Source: Pseudomonas taiwanensis DSM 21245 (GTDB lineage Bacteria > Pseudomonadota > Gammaproteobacteria > Pseudomonadales > Pseudomonadaceae). Taken from it: 64,000 bases of DNA. Positions 57,967 to 64,000 of the stretch are shown piece after piece; positions within the stretch are counted from its first letter, which is position 1, and each line of letters opens with the position of its first letter. A model generated the notes under the pieces. That model saw only the letters and a program-made list of their open reading frames with translations. It was not told where the DNA came from and ran no database searches. Made by a program: the position numbers and the translations under genes. The stretch covers positions 110,682 to 174,681 of the forward strand of contig NZ_AUEC01000016.1 of NCBI RefSeq assembly GCF_000425785.1. The letters are read 5' to 3'.

Positions 57967-58848
57967 ATGACCAAAAAACGAATCCTCCCCCCTGACCGTC
58001 TCGCGGAATGCGAAGCGGCACATGCTTTGTTCTTGGCGAAAAAGAACGAGCTGAAGCTCAGCCAGAAGAAAATCGCAGATGAGGCCGGCATGACCCCGGC
58101 TGCGGTTAATCTCTACTTCAAGGGCCTGAACCCGCTGAACGCAAAGTTCGCTGCCGTACTGGCCAGGCTTCTGGATGTGCCGGTGGAGAAGTTCAGCCCG
58201 CGCCTGGCTGATGAGATTCGGGCTCTGAGGTCCCTACCGACCGGCGACCAGGACCACAAGAAAGGCGCAGCTGAAAAGGTGATGGCGATGCTGAAGCAGC
58301 ACGCCGGGAAGAAGCTAGACGAGGATGCCCAGCAGAAGATCGCAGCGGCCGTGGCTGACTCCCTGGTTGAGGAGCGCCCAAACAACGTCGTGTCGGCCGA
58401 TTTCTCCGGCCTGAAGGTGAAGAAGGACGAGATCTTCATCCCCCAGTACGACATCCGGGCCTCAATGGGCCACGGCCAGGTACCGCCCGACTACACCGAG
58501 GTCATGCGGAATGTGATCGTCAAGGAGTCGGTGCTGCACGAGAAAGGCGTCACCTACACCTCCCAATCCGCGCTGGCCATGATTTTCGGCTGGGGCCAGA
58601 GCATGGAAGGCACGATCAACGACAAAGACCCGCTGATCGTTGACCGCGGGGTGAACGAGTTCGTGGGTGATGGCATCTACGTGCTGACCTGGCACGGCCA
58701 CCTCTACATCAAGCGTCTGCAGTTCTTCGACGAGGACCACTTCTGGCTGATCTCGGACAACCCAAAGCACAAGGATCAGCAGGCCCGGATCGAGGATGTC
58801 ACAATCCACGCGAAGGTCCTTTTGATCTGGAACGCCAAGAAAGCCTGA
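57967..58848 (+). CDS. cI: CI-like prophage repressor
   Basis: 293 aa. The N-terminal HTH (LKLSQKKIADEAGMTPAAVN) and a long linker are followed by a LexA/S24-type C-terminal domain with the Ser in WGQSMEGTI (~residue 218) and the Lys in GHLYIKRLQF (~residue 258). The Ser/Lys pair suggests RecA-stimulated self-cleavage, but I could not place a clear Ala-Gly cleavage site. No ribosome-binding site precedes the ATG; TACATT ends 7 bp before it, so the mRNA may be leaderless like lambda pRM-cI. Confidence 0.88.
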   Translation: MTKKRILPPDRLAECEAAHALFLAKKNELKLSQKKIADEAGMTPAAVNLYFKGLNPLNAKFAAVLARLLDVPVEKFSPRLADEIRALRSLPTGDQDHKKGAAEKVMAMLKQHAGKKLDEDAQQKIAAAVADSLVEERPNNVVSADFSGLKVKKDEIFIPQYDIRASMGHGQVPPDYTEVMRNVIVKESVLHEKGVTYTSQSALAMIFGWGQSMEGTINDKDPLIVDRGVNEFVGDGIYVLTWHGHLYIKRLQFFDEDHFWLISDNPKHKDQQARIEDVTIHAKVLLIWNAKKA

Positions 58849-58850
58849 AT

Positions 58851-58878
58851 GAGCCCGCCATGAGCGGGCTCTTTCGTT
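58851..58878. terminator. Terminator between cI and the DUF1654-like gene
   Basis: GAGCCCGCcatgaGCGGGCTC with CTTTCGTTT on the plus strand, between two converging genes. It ends the cI transcript. Confidence 0.78.
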
Positions 58879-59196
58879 TCAGAATGGTGCTTCTTCCTCC
58901 AGGGCCTCGAGCTCCTCAATAGGGGCCTCGCGGTCCTCATCGCTCTGCATTTCCCACTCGATTTTCACCCCGCCCTCTTCCAGTTCGGTGACTTCCAGAC
59001 CATCCGTCTCGCCCAGGATGCGCATGATCTCGTCCCACTCCGCGTCACCATCCGTGTCCAGGCGATGAATGGCCACCCAGCGCTGCTCCTGCGCTTTCGG
59101 GTGGTTAATCATGTTCGATACCCTCAGGCCCAGCCGCTCTAGAGCGGTCATTCCCTGGCGCTGCTGCGTTGGCGCCGTTTTGTTCTGCTTGGCCAT
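58879..59196 (-). CDS. DUF1654-like protein under LexA control
   Basis: 105 aa. TALERLGLRVSNMINHPKAQ then IHRLDTDGDAEWDEIMRILG, TDGLEVTELEEGGVKIEWEM is the DUF1654 pattern known from pseudomonads and their phages, here with an acidic C-terminal tail. GGAGG precedes the ATG. A LexA box lies 17 bp upstream of the ATG. DUF1654 genes are, as I recall, often SOS-controlled; the molecular role here is not known from sequence. Confidence 0.75.
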   Translation of the reverse strand: MAKQNKTAPTQQRQGMTALERLGLRVSNMINHPKAQEQRWVAIHRLDTDGDAEWDEIMRILGETDGLEVTELEEGGVKIEWEMQSDEDREAPIEELEALEEEAPF

Positions 59197-59212
59197 GACA
59201 CCTCCTTTTTAA

Positions 59213-59228
59213 CTGTATATGCATCCAG
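59213..59228 (-). promoter_or_regulatory. LexA operator of the DUF1654-like gene
   Basis: CTGTATATGCATCCAG, a CTG-N10-CAG box with A/T flanks, one half perfect (CTGTATAT) and one weaker. TATACA on the minus strand inside it may be the -10 box. Confidence 0.75.
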
Positions 59229-59264
59229 TAATGCGGATCATAGCGTACGGCCATACAAAATAAA

Positions 59265-59305
59265 TTAACCATCGGTATTGACGAGAAATCTATACCGATG
59301 GTTAA
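59265..59305. promoter_or_regulatory. oL: two inverted repressor operators with pL-like promoter
   Basis: TTAACCATCGGTAT (59,265) and ATACCGATGGTTAA (59,292) are exact reverse complements of each other and share the core of the oR sites. TTGACG at 59,278 could be the -35 of a rightward promoter with a -10 at GTTAAC or TTAACT (59,301-59,307), overlapping the second operator. The -10 is poor. Confidence 0.78.
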
Positions 59306-59357
59306 CTACATCCATCGCAGTCACTCACGAGGGACTGCAGAGGCCCTCAAGCCTCAC

Positions 59358-59402
59358 CGCTCTTTAACAACCAAGACCGCCGAGCCTGCAGGCATAGCAG
59401 GC
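59358..59402 (+). promoter_or_regulatory. nut-like site: boxA and boxB hairpin
   Basis: CGCTCTTTAACA (59,358) is a perfect match to bacterial boxA. After 14 nt GCCTGC-AGGCATA-GCAGGC forms a 6-bp stem with a 7-nt loop, as a boxB would. It lies ~50-100 bp behind the rightward early promoter, as lambda nutL does. No N-like protein was identified. Confidence 0.6.
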
Positions 59403-59634
59403 CACCATCCCCGCAGGGCTCTGGTGCGATCAGGTGTCCTCTGGGCAAAACCCGTTGGACTCAAGCGGTGCGCAAACCTCAATCGAAGCAGGGAGCGCAT
59501 TTGCCGGATAAGCGACCGGCACCTGAGAGATAAACAGATTTCCTCGATGCCCTTCTTGCGAGGGGTATCAGGGAAGTCAACGAGCTGTAAACCGAAGGCT
59601 TACAACTGAATCAACTGCTCTGGAGGGCAAGACG

Positions 59635-59805
59635 ATGCGTGTCGGAGATCGCGTGACAACGCCAGACGGACAAGGAGTGATCGCAGCCACTGAATTCTAC
59701 TCACGGCTTGGCGGCGGGATTTTCCGCTACGGAGTAAAGCTGGATATTCAAAGGTACATCTACCCAATTGCCTATTACTGGCATGAGGAACTGAGCAGCC
59801 ATTGA
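59635..59805 (+). CDS. Small KOW-like phage protein, first gene of the rightward operon
   Basis: 56 aa, beginning MRVGDRVTTPDGQGVIAA, then FRYGVKLDIQRYIYPIAYYW. The opening strand-turn pattern is that of short SH3/KOW-type barrels found in phages. GGAGG lies before the ATG. It is the first coding gene after oL and the nut-like site; a role in RNA or polymerase binding is possible. Confidence 0.68.
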   Translation: MRVGDRVTTPDGQGVIAATEFYSRLGGGIFRYGVKLDIQRYIYPIAYYWHEELSSH

Positions 59806-59863
59806 TTCCCTGACAGCCGGAAAGACGGCCCGATGCCCTGCTCCCCATCGCAGGGTGGGTCGG

Positions 59864-59985
59864 GATGCGACTTGTAGTTTGCCTCGGCGGATCAGGGGCG
59901 CCACACCAAGCTGGTGCGGCCAGTTAGGTAGCGCTGCCGAAGCTGGCGTAAGTCTTTGGGGTTCGAATCCCCACCAAGTCGCATC
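59864..59985 (+). ncRNA. Candidate structured RNA with tRNA-like T-arm
   Basis: GATGCGACTTG (59,864) and CAAGTCGCATC (59,975) pair perfectly over 11 bp and enclose four local hairpins. These are GGCG/CGCC; CACCA-AGC-TGGTG; a two-part stem GCCAG...CTGGC with GGTA-GCGC-TGCC inside; and TGGGG-TTCGAAT-CCCCA, which is a textbook tRNA T-arm. The size (122 nt), the lack of a normal anticodon arm and the missing CCA argue against a plain tRNA. It lies in the 315-bp gap between two rightward early genes and has no open frame. Confidence 0.5.
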
Positions 59986-60120
59986 ACCGATACACCCCGC
60001 ATCCCCTTCCCTTCACATACGACCGCATTGGCAGGCGCCAGGCCACCTTTCACGGTGGGTTTGGTCACCCGCGCCTGGCTCCTGGCCAATGCGGCCGCAC
60101 AACCACCCCTGGAGGCGACC

Positions 60121-60375
60121 ATGGCTCGTGAGTATGAGCTGTACGCAGACAGCGCCCAAGCCCGGGAGGTCGACCGCCAGTACCAGCTATTCGGCGACAC
60201 GGCCTGGGCTGACCACCTGACCTCGAAGCAGGCCAGGGCAAACAACGAAGCTTGGAACACGATGATCCGCGAACGTGATGAGCGCCAGCGGGCAGAAAGC
60301 CGCCGAGTGATCGGCTCGGCTCTCGACAAGATGGAAACCATGTGCGGCTCAGGTGCCGCCCGGAGGACAGCGTGA
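60121..60375 (+). CDS. Prophage protein of the rightward early operon
   Basis: 84 aa, charged and helical (YELYADSAQAREVDRQYQLF; AWNTMIRERDERQRAESRRV). GGAGG precedes the ATG at 60121. Its stop overlaps the GTG of the next gene. No family recognised. Confidence 0.65.
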   Translation: MAREYELYADSAQAREVDRQYQLFGDTAWADHLTSKQARANNEAWNTMIRERDERQRAESRRVIGSALDKMETMCGSGAARRTA

Positions 60376-60602
60376 ACAAGAAGACCAAGCAGGACGTTGT
60401 TGCCTTCATTGAGTCGCGCTTCGACTGGGCGCGAGATCGATTCACCGATGTGCTCCGGGCTGAGCTCGACACTGCGATCGATCTGGCCGGCCTCACTGGC
60501 GCCATCGACCTTACCGAACAGCGCCATTACAAAGAGCGCCTCACGCGATTCGTCGAAAGCGACCATCTGCAATGGGCCAAGGCAAACGGGAGGGTGGCAT
60601 GA
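60372..60602 (+). CDS. Prophage protein of the rightward early operon
   Basis: 76 aa from a GTG preceded by GGAGGA (NKKTKQDVVAFIESRFDWAR; DLTEQRHYKERLTRFVES). Helical, no family recognised. Overlaps of 4 bp with both neighbours indicate coupled translation. Confidence 0.63.
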   Translation: MNKKTKQDVVAFIESRFDWARDRFTDVLRAELDTAIDLAGLTGAIDLTEQRHYKERLTRFVESDHLQWAKANGRVA

Positions 60603-60793
60603 GCACGGCACCGGTTAAATCTCTGATTGACGAACAGCTGGAGCAGATCGAACGCACGCTTGCAGTGATCAGCTTCGGCATACCTTTCAATGAGGCCGTC
60701 GGCCTGCCCCGCGAAACATCGGTGCAAAGCCTGACGCGCAGCCTTGGCGTCACCATGAAAGGCCGCCGCATCGCCATTCGTGTGCGGCCATGA
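60599..60793 (+). CDS. Small prophage protein
   Basis: 64 aa (SLIDEQLEQIERTLAVISFG; SLTRSLGVTMKGRRIAIRVR). A helix followed by a basic tail; could bind DNA. GGGAGG lies before the ATG, and the stop overlaps the next start (ATGA). Confidence 0.6.
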   Translation: MSTAPVKSLIDEQLEQIERTLAVISFGIPFNEAVGLPRETSVQSLTRSLGVTMKGRRIAIRVRP

Positions 60794-60903
60794 GCCGTCA
60801 GCAAGCGCGGCGCTTAGCTTTCTGGCGCGGCAGCTTCATCACCCTTTCCCTGTGCACCGCCTGGATGCTCGCCAGCGCTTACGCCAGCTGCATCACCTCC
60901 TGA
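60790..60903 (+). CDS. 37-aa single-pass membrane protein
   Basis: SRQQARRLAFWRG then a hydrophobic helix (SFITLSLCTAWMLASAYAS). A basic N-terminus predicts the N-in orientation. It starts in an ATGA overlap, so it is translated with its upstream neighbour. Confidence 0.55.
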   Translation: MSRQQARRLAFWRGSFITLSLCTAWMLASAYASCITS

Positions 60904-60910
60904 GGTAACC

Positions 60911-61057
60911 ATGAACACAACACCCCGCCTGGCCGCCCAGCTCGACTGGATGACGGTCGGATCGTTCTCGCCTGAGCAGTATCAGGGCGATGAGCGCAAA
61001 GAGTACGAAGACGAGGCCGCTCGCATTGAGCGGCAATGGGAAAACCAACCGAACTGA
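60911..61057 (+). CDS. 48-aa acidic prophage protein
   Basis: NTTPRLAAQLDWMTVGSFSP then YQGDERKEYEDEAARIERQW. GAGGT lies before the ATG. It precedes the ATPase gene by 10 bp. Unknown function; the acidic helix could be a partner-binding or DNA-mimic segment, which is conjecture. Confidence 0.55.
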   Translation: MNTTPRLAAQLDWMTVGSFSPEQYQGDERKEYEDEAARIERQWENQPN

Positions 61058-61067
61058 GGGCATCCCA

Positions 61068-61928
61068 ATGTTCAAGAAAGCCGAACGCAAGCAGGCCAAG
61101 CTACGGCTGGCACTTGCTGGGCCATCCGGGTCTGGAAAGACCATGTCAGCGCTGCTCATGGCCAAGGGCCTGGGCGGGCGTATTGCGGTAATCGACACCG
61201 AGCACGGCAGCGCGTCGCTGTATGCCGACATCGCAGATTTCGACGTGCTGGAGTTGCACGCACCCTACTCGCCTGAGCGATACGCCGAAGCGATCACCGC
61301 CGCAGAACAAGCAGGATACAGCGTGTTAATCATCGACAGCTACTCGCACGAGTGGACCGGCTCCGGCGGGTGCCTTGAGTCGAACGAGAAGCTCGCGCAC
61401 CAGAAGTTCAAGGGCAACACCTGGGCAGCCTGGAACGAAACCACGCCGCGCCACCGCAAGCTGACGGACAAGATCCTGACCAGTCCGCTGCACATCATCT
61501 GCACCATGCGGAGCAAGACCGAGACGGTCCAGGGCGAAGGCAAGAAGGTCATCAAGCTCGGGATGAAATCCGAGCAGCGTGACGGAACCGACTATGAGTT
61601 CACCGTGGTGCTCGACATCACGCACGACGGCCACGCCGCCATCGCCAGCAAGGACCGGACGAAGCTGTTCGATCAGCCCGAGGTGATCAGCGAAGACACC
61701 GGGCGCCGGCTGCTGGCCTGGCTTAACGACGGCAAGTCGCAGGCTGACCTTCAGGCCACGGCCCTTCAGGATGCGCTTTCGAAGATCCCGGTTACCGAGA
61801 CGATGCAGGAACTGCAGAGCGTTTACTCGGCAGCCTACCGGATCCTTGAGCAATCACCCGACCGTCTGGCGCAGCTGAATGCAGCCAAGGACCAACGCAA
61901 AGCAGAACTCGCGGAGAAAGCAGCATGA
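61068..61928 (+). CDS. RecA-fold ATPase, Sak4-like recombinase
   Basis: 286 aa. Walker [16 protein letters not shown] (~residue 19), Walker [12 protein letters not shown] (~residue 84), and [20 protein letters not shown] after a beta-rich part. This is the phage AAA_24/Sak4 type of minimal RecA-like single-strand annealing protein. It overlaps the SSB gene by 4 bp, the usual partner for Sak4. It starts at the ATG at 61068. Confidence 0.82.
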   Translation: MFKKAERKQAKLRLALAGPSGSGKTMSALLMAKGLGGRIAVIDTEHGSASLYADIADFDVLELHAPYSPERYAEAITAAEQAGYSVLIIDSYSHEWTGSGGCLESNEKLAHQKFKGNTWAAWNETTPRHRKLTDKILTSPLHIICTMRSKTETVQGEGKKVIKLGMKSEQRDGTDYEFTVVLDITHDGHAAIASKDRTKLFDQPEVISEDTGRRLLAWLNDGKSQADLQATALQDALSKIPVTETMQELQSVYSAAYRILEQSPDRLAQLNAAKDQRKAELAEKAA

Positions 61929-62437
61929 GAGGTGTCAACAAAGTCATCCTGGTCGGCACCTGCGGTCAGGACCCCGAGGTCCGCTACCTGCCTAATGGCA
62001 ACGCGGTCACCAACCTGAGCCTGGCCACCAGCGAGGCCTGGACCGATAAGCAGACCGGCCAAAAGGTCGAGAAGACCGAATGGCACCGCGTGGTGCTGTT
62101 CGGAAAGGTCGCAGAGATCGCCGGAGAGTATCTGCGCAAGGGCTCCCAGTGCTACATCGATGGGAAGCTCAAGACCCGCGAATGGGAAAAGGACGGCATC
62201 AAGCGGTACAGCACAGAGGTGCACGTCGATATCAACGGCACCATGCAGCTGCTGGGCGGCCGGCCGGATAACCAGGGCGGCGGCCAGCAGCAACAACAGC
62301 GGCAGCCTCAACAGCGCCAGCAGCACAACTACAACGCAAATGACAACTACGGACAACAGAGCCAGCAGTCGGCTCCGCCGGATAACTTCGACGACGACAT
62401 CCCGTTCGCCCCACTTCACCACCTGGCGGGTGCATAG
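61925..62437 (+). CDS. ssb: Single-stranded DNA-binding protein
   Basis: 170 aa. An OB fold ([40 protein letters not shown]) and a Gln/Asn-rich linker end in the acidic tip DDDIPF, four residues longer than the usual C-end (APLHHLAGA follows). The tail motif that binds partner proteins is therefore internal, a small oddity. Confidence 0.93.
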   Translation: MRGVNKVILVGTCGQDPEVRYLPNGNAVTNLSLATSEAWTDKQTGQKVEKTEWHRVVLFGKVAEIAGEYLRKGSQCYIDGKLKTREWEKDGIKRYSTEVHVDINGTMQLLGGRPDNQGGGQQQQQRQPQQRQQHNYNANDNYGQQSQQSAPPDNFDDDIPFAPLHHLAGA

Positions 62438-62439
62438 CC

Positions 62440-62634
62440 ATGAGCGATTGCGGCGAGCATCCCAGCGTCTACTACCTTGGCCGGGAATGCCGCCGCAACG
62501 GTGGCGGCAAGCTGGCTAACCCATTTACCTCATGCACGTTCCAAGGCTCTTGGTGGCTGGCTGGATTCAACGACATGGATATGGAAATTGAGCAGAAAAA
62601 TCCGAAGCGCGCTGCAAAGAACAAGGCGGCGTGA
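62440..62634 (+). CDS. RMF/CrpP-like small protein
   Basis: 64 aa. YYLGRECRRNGGGKLANPFT then GSWWLAGFNDMDMEIE has the G...G...NPF...W..GF pattern of ribosome modulation factor and CrpP-like proteins of Pseudomonas plasmids and phages. It follows SSB directly. Which of these functions it has, if any, cannot be told. Confidence 0.55.
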   Translation: MSDCGEHPSVYYLGRECRRNGGGKLANPFTSCTFQGSWWLAGFNDMDMEIEQKNPKRAAKNKAA

Positions 62635-62675
62635 GCAGTTCAACCTACCGCCCAGCGGATTGAAAGAGGTGCCGT

Positions 62676-63191
62676 ATGGCGATGTCTCAACAGGCCCGCG
62701 ACGAGAAGCGCCGCGCCAAGGCCGCCAAGTTGCAGGAAGAAGACCTGCGCTTGAAGGTTCGACCAGGGACTAAACAGGCCCTGCTTGAGCTGATGGAATG
62801 GGCCGGGATCGAGGAACAGGGCGAGGCAATGACGCTGATGATTCATCACGTCGAGGCACTTGGGCATCATGCGCTGTTCATGATCGCGCGCCACGAAATC
62901 GAAGCTCACCGAACCGTGGCGCGGAGCGAGCCGCTGCGACTGTCAGCCAGGAAGCGAACCGGTCAGCACCTGCGAGCGATCTGCGGTTGGGTTGACGCCA
63001 CCTACAGCCAGATGATCGAAGCTCTGATCCACGGCATTCACGCCCTTGGCAGGCCGCACGCGGCGAAGTTTCTTACCCCGCCGCGGCACGAGATCAGCAT
63101 CTCGCCTCGCCTGGCCCTGGCCTTCGACCGGAAGAGCATGCTGATGATTCAGCAGGATCCGGGGGATGAAGTCATCGCCCCAGCCTCTTAA
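62676..63191 (+). CDS. Prophage protein with ribbon-helix-helix-like N-terminus
   Basis: 171 aa. RDEKRRAKAAKLQEEDLRLK then VRPGTKQALLELMEWAG and MTLMIHHVEALG read like a basic arm and a DNA-binding helix pair. The second half repeats the scheme (SISPRLALAFDRKSMLMIQQ). AGAGGTG lies before the ATG. The middle (IARHEIEAHRTVAR) is encoded by the 37-bp inverted repeat. Confidence 0.62.
   Translation: MAMSQQARDEKRRAKAAKLQEEDLRLKVRPGTKQALLELMEWAGIEEQGEAMTLMIHHVEALGHHALFMIARHEIEAHRTVARSEPLRLSARKRTGQHLRAICGWVDATYSQMIEALIHGIHALGRPHAAKFLTPPRHEISISPRLALAFDRKSMLMIQQDPGDEVIAPAS
62887..62923. repeat. Prophage inverted repeat, copy D
   Basis: CGCGCCACGAAA and GTGGCGCG with 21 nt between the arms, inside the coding sequence of the 171-aa protein and in the same reading relation (ARH...VAR) as copy C in its gene. 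Confidence 0.72.
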
Positions 63192-63193
63192 AA

Positions 63194-63640
63194 TCAAGAC
63201 GAGGCGTTGAGCACTCGTCTAATTACAGCGACAAAGGTTTGATAACTAGCTTGGGGATGGTCTTGGCTGACAAGCTGTTCGCCGGCTGTAGATAGAATTG
63301 CCCCGTTCTGACTAACCAAGAATCTGGCAACCTCAATTGGCTCAGCTGTAACCAAAGACTTGGTGCAGACAACAGCCTCAACCATGCCAAAACCAGTTCG
63401 CCAATCTCCTTGGCACTGGACTGAGAACTTCTTGCCCATGACCTCGCCATCTAGGCGGCCCTCTCCCGAGTCGGGTGACGTCAGCACTGCACCATCCAGG
63501 TAAACGCTACCCAGTTCTCGCCAATGCCGGAACATGTCGAGCAGCTTGTCCTTTGCCCATTTGGTAGCGAAGTCAGCCGACGCCAGCTCTCCCCGAAATA
63601 GGTCAGCATTGTACTCAAAATCGCTCTTTTTCATCTTCAT
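63194..63640 (-). CDS. Minus-strand prophage protein
   Basis: 148 aa (KKSDFEYNADLFRGELASAD; FATKWAKDKLLDMFRHWREL), with a beta-rich middle (KKFSVQCQGDWRTGFGMVEA). It is read against the rightward operon and less GC-rich, so it may be an inserted accessory gene. No family recognised. Confidence 0.6.
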   Translation of the reverse strand: MKMKKSDFEYNADLFRGELASADFATKWAKDKLLDMFRHWRELGSVYLDGAVLTSPDSGEGRLDGEVMGKKFSVQCQGDWRTGFGMVEAVVCTKSLVTAEPIEVARFLVSQNGAILSTAGEQLVSQDHPQASYQTFVAVIRRVLNASS

Positions 63641-63747
63641 TTTCCTATTCCGGCTCCATGCCGGTCACCCGTAATACCCCATCCAAAACCAAATTGCCAC
63701 CATGCCGCATCCGGCCACGGAGGGCGGCGCATGCATGGAGTACCGCA

Positions 63748-64000
63748 ATGCAAGTCGAGACCTCTACAGTCACCAAGCTGCTGATCACCGGCGCCGAAGG
63801 CCTGGACCCGATCAGCGTCTACCTCGAAGACTTCGCACCCTGCAAGGGAAAGATCACCGTCAGCTGCTACGACAAGACCTGGCACGCCTACTGGGGCGGC
63901 ATGTGGGATGGCCTGACCATCGGCCAGTTCTTCTGCAAGCTGCACGACGCCTACATCATCGGCTACTTCGACCGGTCGCTGAGCTCTCGCCGGTTCAGTG
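63748..64000 (+). CDS. Prophage protein, cut by the right window edge
   Basis: 84 codons visible from the ATG (MQVETSTVTKLLITGAEG; VSCYDKTWHAYWGGMWDG). GGAG lies 8 bp upstream. The aromatic-rich text is common in phage proteins of the early region, but no family is assigned. Confidence 0.65.
   Translation, partial: MQVETSTVTKLLITGAEGLDPISVYLEDFAPCKGKITVSCYDKTWHAYWGGMWDGLTIGQFFCKLHDAYIIGYFDRSLSSRRFS

Noticed and set aside
59864..59985. Ordinary tRNA gene because of the perfect T-arm
   Set aside because: The element is ~122 nt, lacks a normal D-arm and a U33-containing anticodon loop, and the 3' end has no CCA after a 7-bp acceptor stem. It is kept as a structured RNA candidate.
59957..59985. 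attP core copied from a host tRNA 3' end
   Set aside because: It lies between early genes, with no integrase beside it, and the matching 5' stem half is present, which an attP fragment would not need.
1..64000. CRISPR array
   Set aside because: No set of regularly spaced direct repeats with unique spacers was found. The recurrent 37-bp repeat is palindromic and widely dispersed.
1..64000. Complete insertion sequence or transposase gene
   Set aside because: No transposase or integrase motif was seen on either strand. The only mobile-looking elements are the two short palindromes.

Overview
The window comes from a Pseudomonas of the P. putida group. It has high GC, an H-NS-like MvaT/Tur paralogue, an OprD-type porin, a cobF gene and a P. 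putida-style REP palindrome. From memory, the gene order thiolase / 3-hydroxyacyl-CoA dehydrogenase / TetR / two-component cluster / cobF / porin / Tur / gloA / shikimate dehydrogenase matches the PP_375x-PP_376x stretch of P. putida KT2440. That match was not checked by a search.

Positions 1-19,271 are host chromosome. They hold the end of a CynX-type permease, a nucleoside deaminase, an AhpD-like protein and an AraC regulator, followed by a thiolase / dehydrogenase / TetR operon. Next comes a chemosensory-like signalling cluster on the minus strand (CHASE3-GAF hybrid kinase with three receivers, CheR, CheB, receiver-kinase, stand-alone receiver) with a divergent receiver gene. Two copies of a ~130-bp palindromic, MITE-like element flank this cluster together with cobF. 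The porin, the Tur regulator, glyoxalase I, an AroE-like gene and a glutaminase complete the host part.

From about 19.5 kb to beyond the right edge lies a lambda-like siphovirus prophage, nearly complete except for its integrase end. It carries a full lambda-type control circuit in mirror image. CI (57,967) sits between a three-operator oR/pR that drives cro and the leftward early operon, and a two-operator oL that precedes a nut-like site and the rightward early operon (structured-RNA candidate, small genes, Sak4-like ATPase, SSB). The leftward operon runs through cro, several small possibly ribbon-helix-helix proteins, an O-like initiator with internal repeats, DnaB, a nuclease, NinB and NinG to a Q candidate. 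The Q stop codon overlaps a strong promoter (TTGACA-17-CATTAT) that is followed at once by a terminator, as at lambda pR'/tR'. Late genes then run leftward: membrane proteins, small and large terminase, portal, head, tail with a G/GT frameshift, tape measure, tail tip, tailspike, and lysis genes with Rz/Rz1. At least seven further terminator-like hairpins interrupt the late operon, several directly against the next ribosome-binding site. This fits read-through by an antiterminator.

Accessory cargo sits inside the late region. An AT-rich, oppositely transcribed pair (acyltransferase plus an exported D-glucuronyl C5-epimerase-like protein) lies beside the tailspike. A Tat-exported BNR/sialidase-fold protein lies between two endolysin genes, one of which is broken by a nonsense codon. 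Two small exported two-cysteine proteins and a plus-strand pair with its own promoter complete the set. Two near-consensus LexA boxes control a two-gene operon at the left end and a DUF1654-like gene next to oL. A 37-bp inverted repeat recurs four times across the prophage and has no assigned role.
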